A DNA stretch of 64,000 nt from Streptomyces aureoverticillatus (GCF_014649395.1 NZ_BMSY01000005.1:434001-498000), one strand, 5' to 3'; shown: positions 33,369 through 41,930, numbered from the stretch's first letter. Made by a program: numbers and translations. Notes: a model not told the origin generated them from the letters alone.

Positions 33369-34601
33369 ATGCCCCTGACCCGTTTCGCCGTCGCGCCCAG
33401 CGGCTTCAAGGAGTCCCTGTCCGCCCAGTCCGCCGCCGAGGCCATCGCCGACGGTGTGCGGCGCGTCGTGCCGGACGCCGAGGTCGACCTGATCCCGCTG
33501 GTCGACGGCGGCGAGGGCACCGCGCAGGCGCTGGCCGCCGCGACCGGGGGCCGGCTGGTGGCGCTGCCCGCGACGGGCCCGGTGGGCGAGCGCATCGGCA
33601 CCCACTTCGCGCTGCTCGGCTCCGGCACCGCCGTGGTGGAGATGGCCGCGGCGGCGGGCCTCGGCCTGGTCCCACGGGACCTGCGCGATCCGGGCGCCAC
33701 CACGACGTACGGCGTCGGCGAGCTGATCCGCGCCGCCCTCGACGCGGGCGCGCGCCGCATCCTGGTGGGCTGCGGCGACTCGGGCACCTCCGACGGGGGC
33801 GCGGGGGCGCTGCAGGCCCTCGGCGTCCGGCTCCTGGACGCCGACGGGTGGGAACTTCCGTACGGCGGCCGGGAGTTGGCGCGGCTGCACCACATCGACA
33901 CCACGCGCCTCGACCCCCGCCTGGCCGAGACCGAGCTGCTGGTCGCCTGCAACCCGCACAACGTGCTGTGCGGCGAGCGCGGCGTGGCCCGCGTGTTCGG
34001 CCCGCAGAAGGGCGCGACGCCGACCCAGGTGGAGGAGCTGGCGGCGGGCCTCGAACACTGGGCGTACGTCCTGACCCGCGACCTGAACGTCCGCACCGAC
34101 CTCTACGGCGGCGCCGGGACCGGCGCGTCGGGCGGCCTCGGCGCGGGGCTCGCCGCGCTCGGCGCCCGGCTCCTGCCGCGCTTCGACGTGCTCCTGGACC
34201 ACCTGGACCTGGACGCCCGCCTGGCCCGCGCCGACCTGGTCGTCACCGCCGAGGGCGCCCTGGACCACCAGACGCCGCACGGCAAGGTGCCGGCCGAGGT
34301 GGCCCGCCGCGCCAAGCGGCTCGGCCGTCCGGTCCTGGTCCTCGCGGGCACCATCGGGGACGGGGCGCAGGAGGTGCGGGACCTGGGCGTGGACGCCTAC
34401 AGCGCGATCCTGCCCGCCCCGGTGTCGCTCACGGAGGCGCTGAGCCGGGGCGGCGAGTTCCTCACGGACGCGACGGAACGCGCCCTGCGCATGATCGTCC
34501 TGGGGTCCCGGCTGCGGCGTCAGGCAGCCGTGACCCCGGCGGCGGCCCCCGTGTCCGCGACGCCGGTGTCCGGCACGCAACGCCCGTCCTCCGTGCGGTA
34601 G
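33369..34601 (+). CDS. Glycerate kinase
   Basis: Phosphorylates D-glycerate with ATP. The 410-residue protein has the GarK/GlxK motifs: VAPSGFKESLSA with its Lys, LVDGGEGTAQAL, GCGDSGTSDGGAGALQALG, CNPHNVLCGERGVARVFGPQKGA and VTAEGALDHQTPHGKVPAEV. ATG 33369 is preceded by CAAGGAGTACG. The last 29 residues (AAVTPAAAPVSATPVSG-type) are low-complexity and overlap the convergent class V aminotransferase gene by 82 bases. A glycerate kinase (Rv2205c) is also part of the mycobacterial counterpart of this block. Confidence 0.94.
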   Translation: MPLTRFAVAPSGFKESLSAQSAAEAIADGVRRVVPDAEVDLIPLVDGGEGTAQALAAATGGRLVALPATGPVGERIGTHFALLGSGTAVVEMAAAAGLGLVPRDLRDPGATTTYGVGELIRAALDAGARRILVGCGDSGTSDGGAGALQALGVRLLDADGWELPYGGRELARLHHIDTTRLDPRLAETELLVACNPHNVLCGERGVARVFGPQKGATPTQVEELAAGLEHWAYVLTRDLNVRTDLYGGAGTGASGGLGAGLAALGARLLPRFDVLLDHLDLDARLARADLVVTAEGALDHQTPHGKVPAEVARRAKRLGRPVLVLAGTIGDGAQEVRDLGVDAYSAILPAPVSLTEALSRGGEFLTDATERALRMIVLGSRLRRQAAVTPAAAPVSATPVSGTQRPSSVR

Positions 34602-35947
34602 TTCCACCGCGCGCCGTCCGTCACCAGCTCCTTGACGGCGCGTACGAAGCGCTCCACGTGCTCGTCCGGGGTGCCCGCGCCGAAGCTCACCCGGATCGCG
34701 TTCAGCGAGCGCTCGCCGGGCGCGGCCTCCGGGGCGCCGCACTCACCGGGCTCGTCGGACGTGCCGCCGAGCAGGGTGCGCACGAGCGGGTGCGCGCAGA
34801 ACAGGCCGTCGCGCACCCCGATGCCGTACTCGGCGGACAGCGCCGCCGCGAAGTGCGAGCTGTTCCAGCCGTCCACCACGAACGAGATGACGCCCACGCG
34901 CGGCGCGTCGTCCCCGAACAGCGAGAGCACCCGCACCTGCGGCACCGCCGCGAGCCCCTCGCGGACCGCCCGGATCAGGTGCCGCTCCCGCTCCACCAGC
35001 GCGTCGAACCCGGCCTCGTCGAGGGCCTTGCAGGCGGAGGCGATGGAGTACGCGCCGATGACGTTGGGCGATCCGGCCTCGTGCCGGGCGGCCGTGTCGT
35101 GCCACTCGACGTCCACTCCCCCGTCGGCGCGCCGCGCGACCTTCCGCGAGGCGCCGCCGCCCGCGAGGTACGGCTCGGCGCCCTGCAGCCAGTCGGCCCG
35201 GCCCGCGAGCACTCCGGAGCCGAACGGCGCGTACAGCTTGTGCCCGGAGAAGGCGACCCAGTCGACGTCCAACTCCCGTACGTCCACGGGGTGGTGGGGC
35301 GCGAGCTGGGCGGCGTCGAGCACGATGCGGGCGCCGTGGGCGTGCGCGGCGGCGGCCAGCTCGCGCACCGGCCACAGCTCGCCGGTGACGTTCGAGGCGC
35401 CGGTCACGCAGACCAGGGCGGGCCCGTAGGGGGCGCGGTCGGCGAGGGCTCGCTCCAGGGTGTGGACGGCCTCGTCGTGGGTGCGCGGGGCGTCGAGGTA
35501 GGTGACGCGGGCGTCGCGCCAGGGCAGCAGCGAGGCGTGGTGCTCGGTCTCGAACACGAAGACCTGGCAGTCGGCGGGCAGCGCGGCGGCCAGCAGGTTC
35601 AGCGAGTCGGTGGTCGACCGCGTGAACACCACCTGGTCGCCCTCACGGCACCCCAGGAACTCGGCGACGGTCTTCCGCGCGTTCTCGAACAGGTCGGTCG
35701 ACAGCTGCGACAGGTACCCCGCGCCGCGGTGCACGCTCCCGTAGTACGGCGCGTACGCGGCCACGTCGTCCCACACCCGCTGCAGGGCCGGCGCGCTGGC
35801 GGCGTAGTCGAGCGCGGCGTACGTGACCTCGCCGCCGGTGACGAGCGGAACGGTGACGTCGCGGCCGAGGACGGGGAGCGGGGCGGCGCAGCAGGGGTCG
35901 GCGGACTCGGTGGCGGTGGCGACGGCGGCGTGCGGGCGTGCGGACAT
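34520..35947 (-). CDS. Class V aminotransferase / cysteine desulfurase-like enzyme under SAM-IV control
   Basis: A 475-residue PLP enzyme. The PLP Lys lies in WVAFSGHKLYAPFGSGVL, the preceding Asp/His region in ARIVLDAAQLAPHHPVDV. A Cys in RDGLFCAHPLV occupies the position of the SufS/NifS catalytic Cys (RxGxxCAxP). Both ends have extra low-complexity sequence (an N-terminal CCAAPLPVLGRD and a C-terminal tail CVPDTGVADTGAAAGVTAA). Upstream on the same strand lies a SAM-IV riboswitch, so the gene is repressed when S-adenosylmethionine is plentiful; it likely has a role in sulfur or methionine metabolism. The ATG at 35947 follows GGGAGATATCGCC. Confidence 0.9.
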   Translation of the reverse strand: MSARPHAAVATATESADPCCAAPLPVLGRDVTVPLVTGGEVTYAALDYAASAPALQRVWDDVAAYAPYYGSVHRGAGYLSQLSTDLFENARKTVAEFLGCREGDQVVFTRSTTDSLNLLAAALPADCQVFVFETEHHASLLPWRDARVTYLDAPRTHDEAVHTLERALADRAPYGPALVCVTGASNVTGELWPVRELAAAAHAHGARIVLDAAQLAPHHPVDVRELDVDWVAFSGHKLYAPFGSGVLAGRADWLQGAEPYLAGGGASRKVARRADGGVDVEWHDTAARHEAGSPNVIGAYSIASACKALDEAGFDALVERERHLIRAVREGLAAVPQVRVLSLFGDDAPRVGVISFVVDGWNSSHFAAALSAEYGIGVRDGLFCAHPLVRTLLGGTSDEPGECGAPEAAPGERSLNAIRVSFGAGTPDEHVERFVRAVKELVTDGARWNYRTEDGRCVPDTGVADTGAAAGVTAA

Positions 35948-36088
35948 GGCGATATCTCCCGGCAGGACAAGGCTGAATGGCTGTGAAGGACCCGTGCGGC
36001 GGCGCAACGGCCGCTCTGCGTACGGGGGTTGCCTCGACGCACGGCACACGCTGCCGGGCGGAGGATTCTGCAAACGGGGCCCGAGGCC

Positions 36089-36109
36089 CTAGCGCATTCG
36101 CTTGCTCAC
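36089..36109 (-). CDS. Six-codon leader open frame after SAM-IV riboswitch
   Basis: GTG followed by codons for SKRMR and a TAG stop. An AAGGGAG ribosome site lies about eight bases before the GTG. It comes directly after the riboswitch and 140 bases before the class V aminotransferase start. It could be a regulatory leader peptide, but with six codons chance cannot be excluded. Confidence 0.35.
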   Translation of the reverse strand: MSKRMR

Positions 36110-36129
36110 GAGACTGCTCCCTTGAGGAC

Positions 36130-36268
36130 CAGGACCCCAGGGTTCGCAGGGGTCCGCGCTTGCCATACGCCTTGTTGCGTACGGCCTGGTCTTCACCCGG
36201 GGCACCCCGCCACGGACGGAGGGTTGCCGGACAGCGGGCCGGGGCCTGGTCGCTGTCGCTCATGACCT
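36130..36268 (-). promoter_or_regulatory. SAM-IV riboswitch
   Basis: On the minus strand the sequence runs GGTCATGAGCGACAGCG, then CCGGCAACCCTCC, then GGCGGGGTGCCCCGGGTGAA, GACCAGG and finally GGCAAGCGCGGACC. These are the conserved blocks, in order, of the SAM-IV aptamer known from actinobacteria. A hairpin with stem GGACCCC/GGGGTCC (36132-36155) follows directly and may be part of the expression platform. SAM binding would reduce expression of the downstream class V PLP enzyme. Confidence 0.9.
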
Positions 36269-36304
36269 GCGCAGCATCTTGCCACACGATCTTGGGCGCG
36301 CAAC

Positions 36305-36331
36305 ACCGCAGTCCAGGATCCGGACTGCGGT
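36305..36331. terminator. Perfect 10-bp hairpin upstream of SAM-IV
   Basis: ACCGCAGTCC at 36305-36314 pairs with GGACTGCGGT at 36322-36331 across a seven-base loop. It lies between the riboswitch and the larger terminator. No T-run is evident on either side, so termination is only possible. Confidence 0.45.
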
Positions 36332-36343
36332 GTGCGCCACACG

Positions 36344-36473
36344 CCCCGTAAGGGGCGCGGGGAACTGCGCGCTCAGCGCGCGAAAAGCCGCAGCCGCGTC
36401 TGCCGGGATCTCGGCAGACGCGGCTGCGGCTTTGTTGTGGCTGGTCGCGCAGTTCCCCGCGCCCCTTACGGGG
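36344..36473. terminator. Large nested palindrome (family C repeats) ending trpD transcription
   Basis: The outer arms at 36344-36371 and 36446-36473 are a perfect 28-bp inverted repeat; each arm is a copy of interspersed family C (core CGCAGTTCCCCGCGCCCC). Inside lies a second perfect 22-bp stem at 36384-36405 and 36412-36433 with a six-base loop, flanked by AAA and TTT. It begins two bases after the trpD stop and would terminate in either direction. Confidence 0.8.
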
Positions 36474-36474
36474 C

Positions 36475-37539
36475 TCAGCTGTTACTGGCCGCCACCCAGC
36501 GCGCCAGCGCGGCCTTCGCCGCGCCGGAGTCGATGGCCTCGGCCGCCTTGGCCATGCCCGCGCGGATCTGGTCCGCGAGCGGGCCCCCGCCCGGCGACAG
36601 GGCGACCAGCGCCGCGGCGGCGTTGAGCAGCACCGCGTCCCGCACAGGTCCCGTCTCGCCGTCCAGGAGCCGTCGGGCGACCTCCGCGTTGTAGGAGGCG
36701 TCGGCGCCGCGCAGGGCTTCGACGGGGACGAGGTCGATGCCGACGTCCCGGGGGTCGAAGGGCTCCTCGCGGACGCCCCCGTCGCGTACCACCCACACTC
36801 GCGAGGTGGCCGTCGTGGTCAGCTCGTCGAGTCCGTCGTCGCCGCGGAAGACGAGCGCCGACGAGCCCCGCTCGGCGAGCACGCCGGCGAGGATCGGCGC
36901 CATCCGCGCGTCCGCGACCCCGGTGGCCTGGGCCCGCACCTTGGCGGGGTTGGTCAGCGGACCGAGGAAGTTGAAGGTGGTCCGGATGCCCAGCTCGCGC
37001 CGCGCGGGCGCGACATGCCGCAGCGCGGGGTGGAACTTCACGGCGAAGCAGAAGGTGATCCCGGCCTCCTCGGCGACCTGCCGCACCCGCTGCGGGGTCA
37101 GCTCCAGGTTGACGCCGAGCTTCTCCAGGACGTCGGAGGCGCCGCTGGCGGAGGACGCCGCGCGGTTGCCGTGCTTGACGACCTTCGCGCCGGTCCCGGC
37201 GACGACGATCGCCGACATGGTGGAGATGTTCACGGTCTTGGCGCCGTCGCCGCCGGTGCCGACGATGTCCACGCTCGGGCCGGGCACCTCGATGGTGTGG
37301 GCGTGCTCGTACATCGCCCGGACGAGCCCGGAGATCTCCTCGACCGTCTCGCCCTTGGCCCGCAGCGCCACCGCGAAGCCCGCGATCTGGGCGTCGGTGG
37401 CCTCGCCGCGCATGATGCGGTCCATGGCCCAGGCCGTGTCGTCCGCGCTCTGGTCGCGCCCGTCGAGCAGCCCGTTCAGCACGTCGGGCCAGGAACGGGC
37501 CGCCGCGGTGTCGCCTCCTGCGGGGGTCACAGCGCTCAT
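36475..37539 (-). CDS. trpD: Anthranilate phosphoribosyltransferase
   Basis: Second step of tryptophan synthesis from chorismate, joining anthranilate to PRPP. The 354-residue protein has the PRPP/anthranilate loops DIVGTGGDGAKTVNISTMSA and VVKHGNRAASSASGASDVLE, the acceptor motif FCFAVKFHPALRHVAPARRELGIRT and NFLGPLTNPAKVRAQ. ATG 37539 has AGGAG at the right spacing. It is not linked to trpEG (33 kb away) or to other trp genes; a solitary trpD before the qcr operon is also found in mycobacteria (Rv2192c). No trp attenuator is seen at this gene. Confidence 0.97.
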   Translation of the reverse strand: MSAVTPAGGDTAAARSWPDVLNGLLDGRDQSADDTAWAMDRIMRGEATDAQIAGFAVALRAKGETVEEISGLVRAMYEHAHTIEVPGPSVDIVGTGGDGAKTVNISTMSAIVVAGTGAKVVKHGNRAASSASGASDVLEKLGVNLELTPQRVRQVAEEAGITFCFAVKFHPALRHVAPARRELGIRTTFNFLGPLTNPAKVRAQATGVADARMAPILAGVLAERGSSALVFRGDDGLDELTTTATSRVWVVRDGGVREEPFDPRDVGIDLVPVEALRGADASYNAEVARRLLDGETGPVRDAVLLNAAAALVALSPGGGPLADQIRAGMAKAAEAIDSGAAKAALARWVAASNS

Positions 37540-37622
37540 AGCCGCTCCTGGGTTCGTGAGAGGGAAAACCACCCCGGCCTGTCGGGGGTGGCCCCACCCT
37601 ATCCAGCCCCGGGGACGGCAAA

Positions 37623-37651
37623 GAGCCCCGTCCATGCCGTGGACGGGGCTC
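37623..37651 (-). terminator. Terminator of the ctaE-qcrCAB operon
   Basis: A perfect 12-bp stem, GAGCCCCGTCCA at 37623-37634 and TGGACGGGGCTC at 37640-37651, with a five-base loop. It lies 47 bases past the qcrB stop and upstream of trpD. Confidence 0.8.
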
Positions 37652-37697
37652 CTGCCGTGGCGACCTTCAGGTCAGCGCGTCACCGCGCTTTCGGTGA

Positions 37698-39356
37698 TCA
37701 GTGGTGGCCGTGGCCGCTCGTGATCTCCTTGTACTCCTCGGCGGTCGGCTTGGGGATCTGGCTCTCCTCGCCGTACATGCCCTTGGAGAGCTTGGCCCGC
37801 AGCTTCTCCGAGCCCTTCACCTTGCGCTCGACGCCGTTCTCGTCGACCGTCGCGCCGATCTCGAGCGGCTTGTACTGCTCGTGCGCGGTGAGGGTGTGCA
37901 ACTGGTCCCTGTCGAGCGGCTCGTGCACCTCGATGAACTCACCGTGCGGCAGGCGCTTGATGAGGCCGGACTCGCGTCCGTGCAGCACCTTGTCCCGGTC
38001 GCGGCGCTGGAGGCCGAGGCAGATCCGCTTGGTGACGATGAACGCGATGACCGGCCCGGCGAAGAAGAAGATCCGGACGAACCAGGTGATGGCGTTCAGC
38101 GACAGGTGGAAGTGCGTGGCCCAGAGGTCGTTGCCACCACCGATCAGCATGATCATGTAGGCCGTGATCCAGGCGACGCCGAAGCCCGTGCGGGTCGGGG
38201 CGTTGCGCGGACGGTCCAGGATGTGGTGCTCGCGCTTGTCGCCGGTGACCCAGGACTCGATGAACGGGTAGACCGCGATGGCCGCCAGCACCAGCGGGAA
38301 GATCACCAGCGGGATGAACACGCCCAGGACGAGCGTGTGACCCCAGATGTTGATCTCCCAGCCGGGCATCACTCGGATCAGGCCCTCGGCGAAGCCCATG
38401 TACCAGTCGGGCTGGGCGCCGGTGGACACCTGGTCCGGACGGTAGGGGCCGAGCGCCCAGATCGGGTTGATCGAGGCGATCGCCGCGATGGCCGCGATGA
38501 TGCCGAAGACCAGGAAGAAGAAGCCTCCTGCCTTGGCCATGTAGACCGGAAGCAGCGGCATGCCGACGACGTTCTTGTTGCTCTTTCCGGGGCCCGCGAA
38601 CTGCGTGTGCTTGTGGTAGAAGACCAGGATCAGGTGCGCCACCACGAGGCCGAGCATGATGCCCGGCAGCAGCAGGATGTGGACCGAGTAGAACCGGGCC
38701 ACGAAGTCGCCGCCGGGGAACTCGCCGCCGAACAGGAACATCGACAGGTACGTACCGACGATCGGCACGGACAGGATCGCGCCCTGCATGAAGCGGACAC
38801 CGGTGCCGGAGAGCAGGTCGTCCGGGAGCGAGTAGCCGGTGAAGCCGGTGAACATGCCGAGGACGAACAGCAGGAAGCCGAACAGCCAGTTGACCTCACG
38901 CGGCTTGCGGAACGCGCCCGTGAAGAACACGCGCATCATGTGCACGAACATGCCCGCGAGGAAGATCAGCGCCGCCCAGTGGTGGATCTGCCGGATCAGC
39001 AGACCACCGCGCACATCGAAGGAGATGTGCATGGTCGAGTTGAACGCCTCGGACATCAGCTGGCCCTGCAGGGGCACGTAGCTGCCGTGGTACTCCACCT
39101 CGTTCATCGACGGGTGGAAGAACAGCGTCAGATACACACCCGTGAGGATGATGATGATGAAGCTGTAGAGGCAGATCTCACCGAGCATGAAGGACCAGTG
39201 GTCCGGGAAGATCTTGCGCATGTTGGCCTTGGCCAGGGAGTAGATCCCCAGGCGGCCGTCGGCCCAGTCGGCGACCCGCTCGCCGGCGGGCGCCTGCTTG
39301 CGGGTGTCCGTCGACGCGGTGGCCGGCGCCGTCTTTGCGTGATTCTCGGTACTCAT
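37698..39356 (-). CDS. qcrB: Cytochrome bc1 complex cytochrome b subunit
   Basis: The 552-residue membrane core of the menaquinol:cytochrome c reductase. About eight helices are visible. The N-terminal block has haem-ligand His residues (GGLLIRQIHHWAALIFLAGMFVHMMRVF and RFYSVHILLLPGIMLGLVVAHLILVF); the Qo-site loop appears in actinobacterial form. A C-terminal extension of about 100 residues (LGLQRRDRDKVLHGRES to EITSGHGHH) is typical of actinobacterial QcrB. ATG 39356 overlaps the qcrA stop by four bases, so translation is coupled. Confidence 0.97.
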   Translation of the reverse strand: MSTENHAKTAPATASTDTRKQAPAGERVADWADGRLGIYSLAKANMRKIFPDHWSFMLGEICLYSFIIIILTGVYLTLFFHPSMNEVEYHGSYVPLQGQLMSEAFNSTMHISFDVRGGLLIRQIHHWAALIFLAGMFVHMMRVFFTGAFRKPREVNWLFGFLLFVLGMFTGFTGYSLPDDLLSGTGVRFMQGAILSVPIVGTYLSMFLFGGEFPGGDFVARFYSVHILLLPGIMLGLVVAHLILVFYHKHTQFAGPGKSNKNVVGMPLLPVYMAKAGGFFFLVFGIIAAIAAIASINPIWALGPYRPDQVSTGAQPDWYMGFAEGLIRVMPGWEINIWGHTLVLGVFIPLVIFPLVLAAIAVYPFIESWVTGDKREHHILDRPRNAPTRTGFGVAWITAYMIMLIGGGNDLWATHFHLSLNAITWFVRIFFFAGPVIAFIVTKRICLGLQRRDRDKVLHGRESGLIKRLPHGEFIEVHEPLDRDQLHTLTAHEQYKPLEIGATVDENGVERKVKGSEKLRAKLSKGMYGEESQIPKPTAEEYKEITSGHGHH

Positions 39357-40411
39357 CCGCGCTCCCAGAAGGCAGGACCGACGGGCTCTTCGAAGTCGCC
39401 GAGCGCCTCGAGGTAGCCCTCCTCGTTCACGCCGATGCGCAACTGCGGCAACGCGTGACCGGCCGGGCCGAAGATCACTCGGGCACCGTCGGAGAGGTCG
39501 AAGGTGGACTGGTGGCACGGGCAGAGGACGTGGTGCGTCTGCTGCTCGTACAGGGAGATCGGGCAGCCCACGTGGGTGCAGATCTTGGAGTACGCGACGA
39601 CGCCCTCGTGCGACCACTCGAGCTCACGCTTGTCCTTGATGTTGTCCGGCTGGATCCGGACGATCATCAGGGCCGCCTTGGCGATCTCCTTCTGGAAGTC
39701 GTGGTCGTGCTCCTCCAGGCCCTCGGGCTTGGCAAAGGTGAGCGAACCGACCTGGACGTCCGAGGGGCGCAGCGGCTCGTTCGTGTTCATGTTCACGAGC
39801 AGCTTGCCCTTGGACCACAGCGTGTGCCGCAGCTTGTCCTCGGGCAGCGGACCGAGGTCACGCAGCAGCACGACACCGGACAGCGGGACCATGGCCAGCG
39901 CGCCGAACATGGTGTTGCGGATCAGCTTGCGGCGGCCGAGCTGGGACTCCTTCGCACCGGCCGCGAAGTCCGCCATGACCTTGGCCTTGACCTCGGGCTC
40001 GGCCTCGATCGGGTGCCGCTCGTCGGCGACCTCCACGTCGGACATCAGGGTGCGGGCCCAGTGGACCGCGCCCGCGCCGATGCAGAAGAGCGCCACACCG
40101 AGGGTCATGCCCAGGGCGAAGTTGAGCGCGCTGATGTGGCCGATGGGCCAGATGTAGACGCTCTTGTCGACCGGGAAGGCCACGAACGAGGCGATGAAGC
40201 CGACGGTGGCCAGCATCGAGATGGTGAACAGGAGCGCGACCGTGCGCTCGGAGCGCCGGGCGGCCTGCTCGTCGATGTCCTGGACGCGGTTCTCGTGGGG
40301 CGGCAGCCCCGGGTCCGCGAACGGGTCGGCCTCGTCGGCCACGGCTACCGCGCCATGGGCGGATTCCTGCTCGCTGGGCAGGTTCTCTTCTGGAATCTCT
40401 TGGCTACTCAT
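39353..40411 (-). CDS. qcrA: Cytochrome bc1 complex Rieske iron-sulfur subunit
   Basis: A 352-residue subunit with the [2Fe-2S] motifs CTHVGCPISLY and VLCPCHQSTFDL in the C-terminal domain. The N-terminal part carries three membrane helices (TVALLFTISMLATVGFIASF, ISALNFALGMTLGVALFCIG and MFGALAMVPLSGVVLL), the actinobacterial arrangement. It passes electrons from quinol to cytochrome cc. The start ATG overlaps the qcrC stop by four bases (ATGA), as does its own end with qcrB. Confidence 0.97.
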   Translation of the reverse strand: MSSQEIPEENLPSEQESAHGAVAVADEADPFADPGLPPHENRVQDIDEQAARRSERTVALLFTISMLATVGFIASFVAFPVDKSVYIWPIGHISALNFALGMTLGVALFCIGAGAVHWARTLMSDVEVADERHPIEAEPEVKAKVMADFAAGAKESQLGRRKLIRNTMFGALAMVPLSGVVLLRDLGPLPEDKLRHTLWSKGKLLVNMNTNEPLRPSDVQVGSLTFAKPEGLEEHDHDFQKEIAKAALMIVRIQPDNIKDKRELEWSHEGVVAYSKICTHVGCPISLYEQQTHHVLCPCHQSTFDLSDGARVIFGPAGHALPQLRIGVNEEGYLEALGDFEEPVGPAFWERG

Positions 40412-41217
40412 GACTTCTTGGCCTTTGCGGTCCGGGCGGCGACCCACACGGCGACCGCGATCAGTGCGCCGAGGCCGAAGATCCAGGCGAACAGGCCTTC
40501 ACTGACCGGTCCGAGACCGCCCAGCTTGAGACCGCCGGGGCTCTCGGTCTTCTCACCGTTGACCGCGTCGAGGTACGCGATGATGTCCTTCTTGCTCTTC
40601 TCCGGCATCGTCGTGTCGGGGAAGGACGGCATGTTCTGCGGGCCGGTCTGCATGGCCTCGTAGACATGCTTGGGGCTGACGCCCTCCAGGCTCGGAGCGA
40701 ACTTGCCGTGCGTCAGTGCGCCGCCTTCACCGGTGAAGTTGTGGCACTGCGCGCAGTTGGTGCGGAACAGCTCGCCGCCCTTGGCGATGTCGGCGCCCTC
40801 GGGGCTGACCTGCTTCTCCGTCGGGATGTTCGGTCCGGCGCCGAGAGAGGCGACGTACGCGGCGAGCTGGTCGATCTGGGCCTGGTTGTAGATGACCTTC
40901 TTCTTGGGCGCCTGGGCGCCCTGCTGCTGGAGCGGCATCCGGCCGGTGCCGACCTGGAAGTCGACAGCGGCGGCGCCCACGCCCACCAGGCTCGGGCCGT
41001 CGGAGGTGCCCTGACCGCCGGTTCCGTGGCAGCTGGAGCAGCCCACGGCATAGAGCTTCTTGCCCTCGTCGATGGCGAGGGACTGAGCGGTTTCGTCGGC
41101 CTGCGCCTTGTCCGCCGGCGCGAACGCGGCGTACAGCCCCCCGGTGGCCGCCAGCGCGAGGAGTAGGACGACGACCGCCGCCAGCGGATGGCGTCGTCGT
41201 GCGGAGAGCTTTTTCAC
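40408..41217 (-). CDS. qcrC: Dihaem cytochrome c subunit of the bc1 complex
   Basis: A 269-residue exported protein replacing a soluble cytochrome c in the actinobacterial supercomplex. It has a signal anchor (PLAAVVVLLLALAATGGLYAAF), two haem sites CSSCHGTGG and CAQCHNFTG with distal Met residues (GRMPLQQQG, NMPSFPDTTM), and a C-terminal membrane helix (LFAWIFGLGALIAVAVWVAA). ATG at 41217; the ctaE stop is 92 bases upstream, so the four genes probably form one operon. Confidence 0.97.
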   Translation of the reverse strand: MKKLSARRRHPLAAVVVLLLALAATGGLYAAFAPADKAQADETAQSLAIDEGKKLYAVGCSSCHGTGGQGTSDGPSLVGVGAAAVDFQVGTGRMPLQQQGAQAPKKKVIYNQAQIDQLAAYVASLGAGPNIPTEKQVSPEGADIAKGGELFRTNCAQCHNFTGEGGALTHGKFAPSLEGVSPKHVYEAMQTGPQNMPSFPDTTMPEKSKKDIIAYLDAVNGEKTESPGGLKLGGLGPVSEGLFAWIFGLGALIAVAVWVAARTAKAKKS

Positions 41218-41309
41218 GGATTACCCCGGTGTCAGGATCTTCTGCGTCGATGCTTCTGGAATGTGTCGGTACGTCGGGCCCGGCGCCTGAGCCGGTGGCC
41301 CCGCGCCGA

Positions 41310-41930
41310 TTACTTGATCATGTAGATCGTGGCGAAGAGGCCGATCCAGACGACATCGACGAAGTGCCAGTAGTAGGACACGACGATGGCGGCGGTCGCC
41401 TGCTCGTGGGTGAACCTCCGGGCCGCGTAGGTGCGGCCGAGGACCAGCAGGAAGGCGATGAGGCCGCCTGTCACATGCAGTCCGTGGAAGCCGGTGGTCA
41501 GGTAGAAGACGGAGCCGTACGGGTCCGACGAGAGCGAGAGGCCCTCGTGCTTGACCAGCTCCGTGTATTCGAAGACCTGACCGCCGATGAAGATCGCACC
41601 CATGATGAAGGTGACGATGAACCACATCCGGAGCTTCTTCACGTCCCCGCGCTCGGCGGCGAAAACGCCGAGCTGACAGGTCAGGGAGGAGAGCACCAGG
41701 ATGGTGGTGTTCGTCGCCGAGAACGGGAAGTTCAGGCTTGACGCCATTTCCTTCCAGTGGTCGGGACCAGTCACCGATCGCAGGGTGAAGTACATCGCGA
41801 AGAGGGCCGCGAAGAACATCAGCTCGGAACTCAGCCAGATGATGGTTCCGACGCTGGTGAGGTTCGGTCGATTGACCGGCGGGTGCGCGTGCCCGGTATC
41901 TACTGTCGTTGCTGTCGCCACGACCGACAT
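41310..41930 (-). CDS. ctaE: Cytochrome c oxidase subunit III
   Basis: A 206-residue five-helix subunit of the aa3 oxidase. Characteristic words are SVGTIIWLSSELMFFAALFAMYF, SLTCQLGVFAAERGD and TGFHGLHVTGGLIAFLLVLGR, and the C-terminal YYWHFVDVVWIGLFATIYMIK. ATG 41930 sits inside a 21-base palindrome and has no obvious Shine-Dalgarno sequence. It is first in the ctaE-qcrC-qcrA-qcrB operon, the usual actinobacterial order. Confidence 0.97.
   Translation of the reverse strand: MSVVATATTVDTGHAHPPVNRPNLTSVGTIIWLSSELMFFAALFAMYFTLRSVTGPDHWKEMASSLNFPFSATNTTILVLSSLTCQLGVFAAERGDVKKLRMWFIVTFIMGAIFIGGQVFEYTELVKHEGLSLSSDPYGSVFYLTTGFHGLHVTGGLIAFLLVLGRTYAARRFTHEQATAAIVVSYYWHFVDVVWIGLFATIYMIK

Larger units (their letters stand above)
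35948..36474. other. 527-base regulatory and terminator region between class V gene and trpD
   Basis: No long gene is seen. Reading the minus strand from trpD towards the class V gene it holds the large terminator palindrome (36344-36473), a 10-bp hairpin (36305-36331), the SAM-IV riboswitch (36130-36268), a short open frame (36089-36109) and about 140 bases of leader. A promoter is expected between about 36270 and 36340. Confidence 0.7.
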
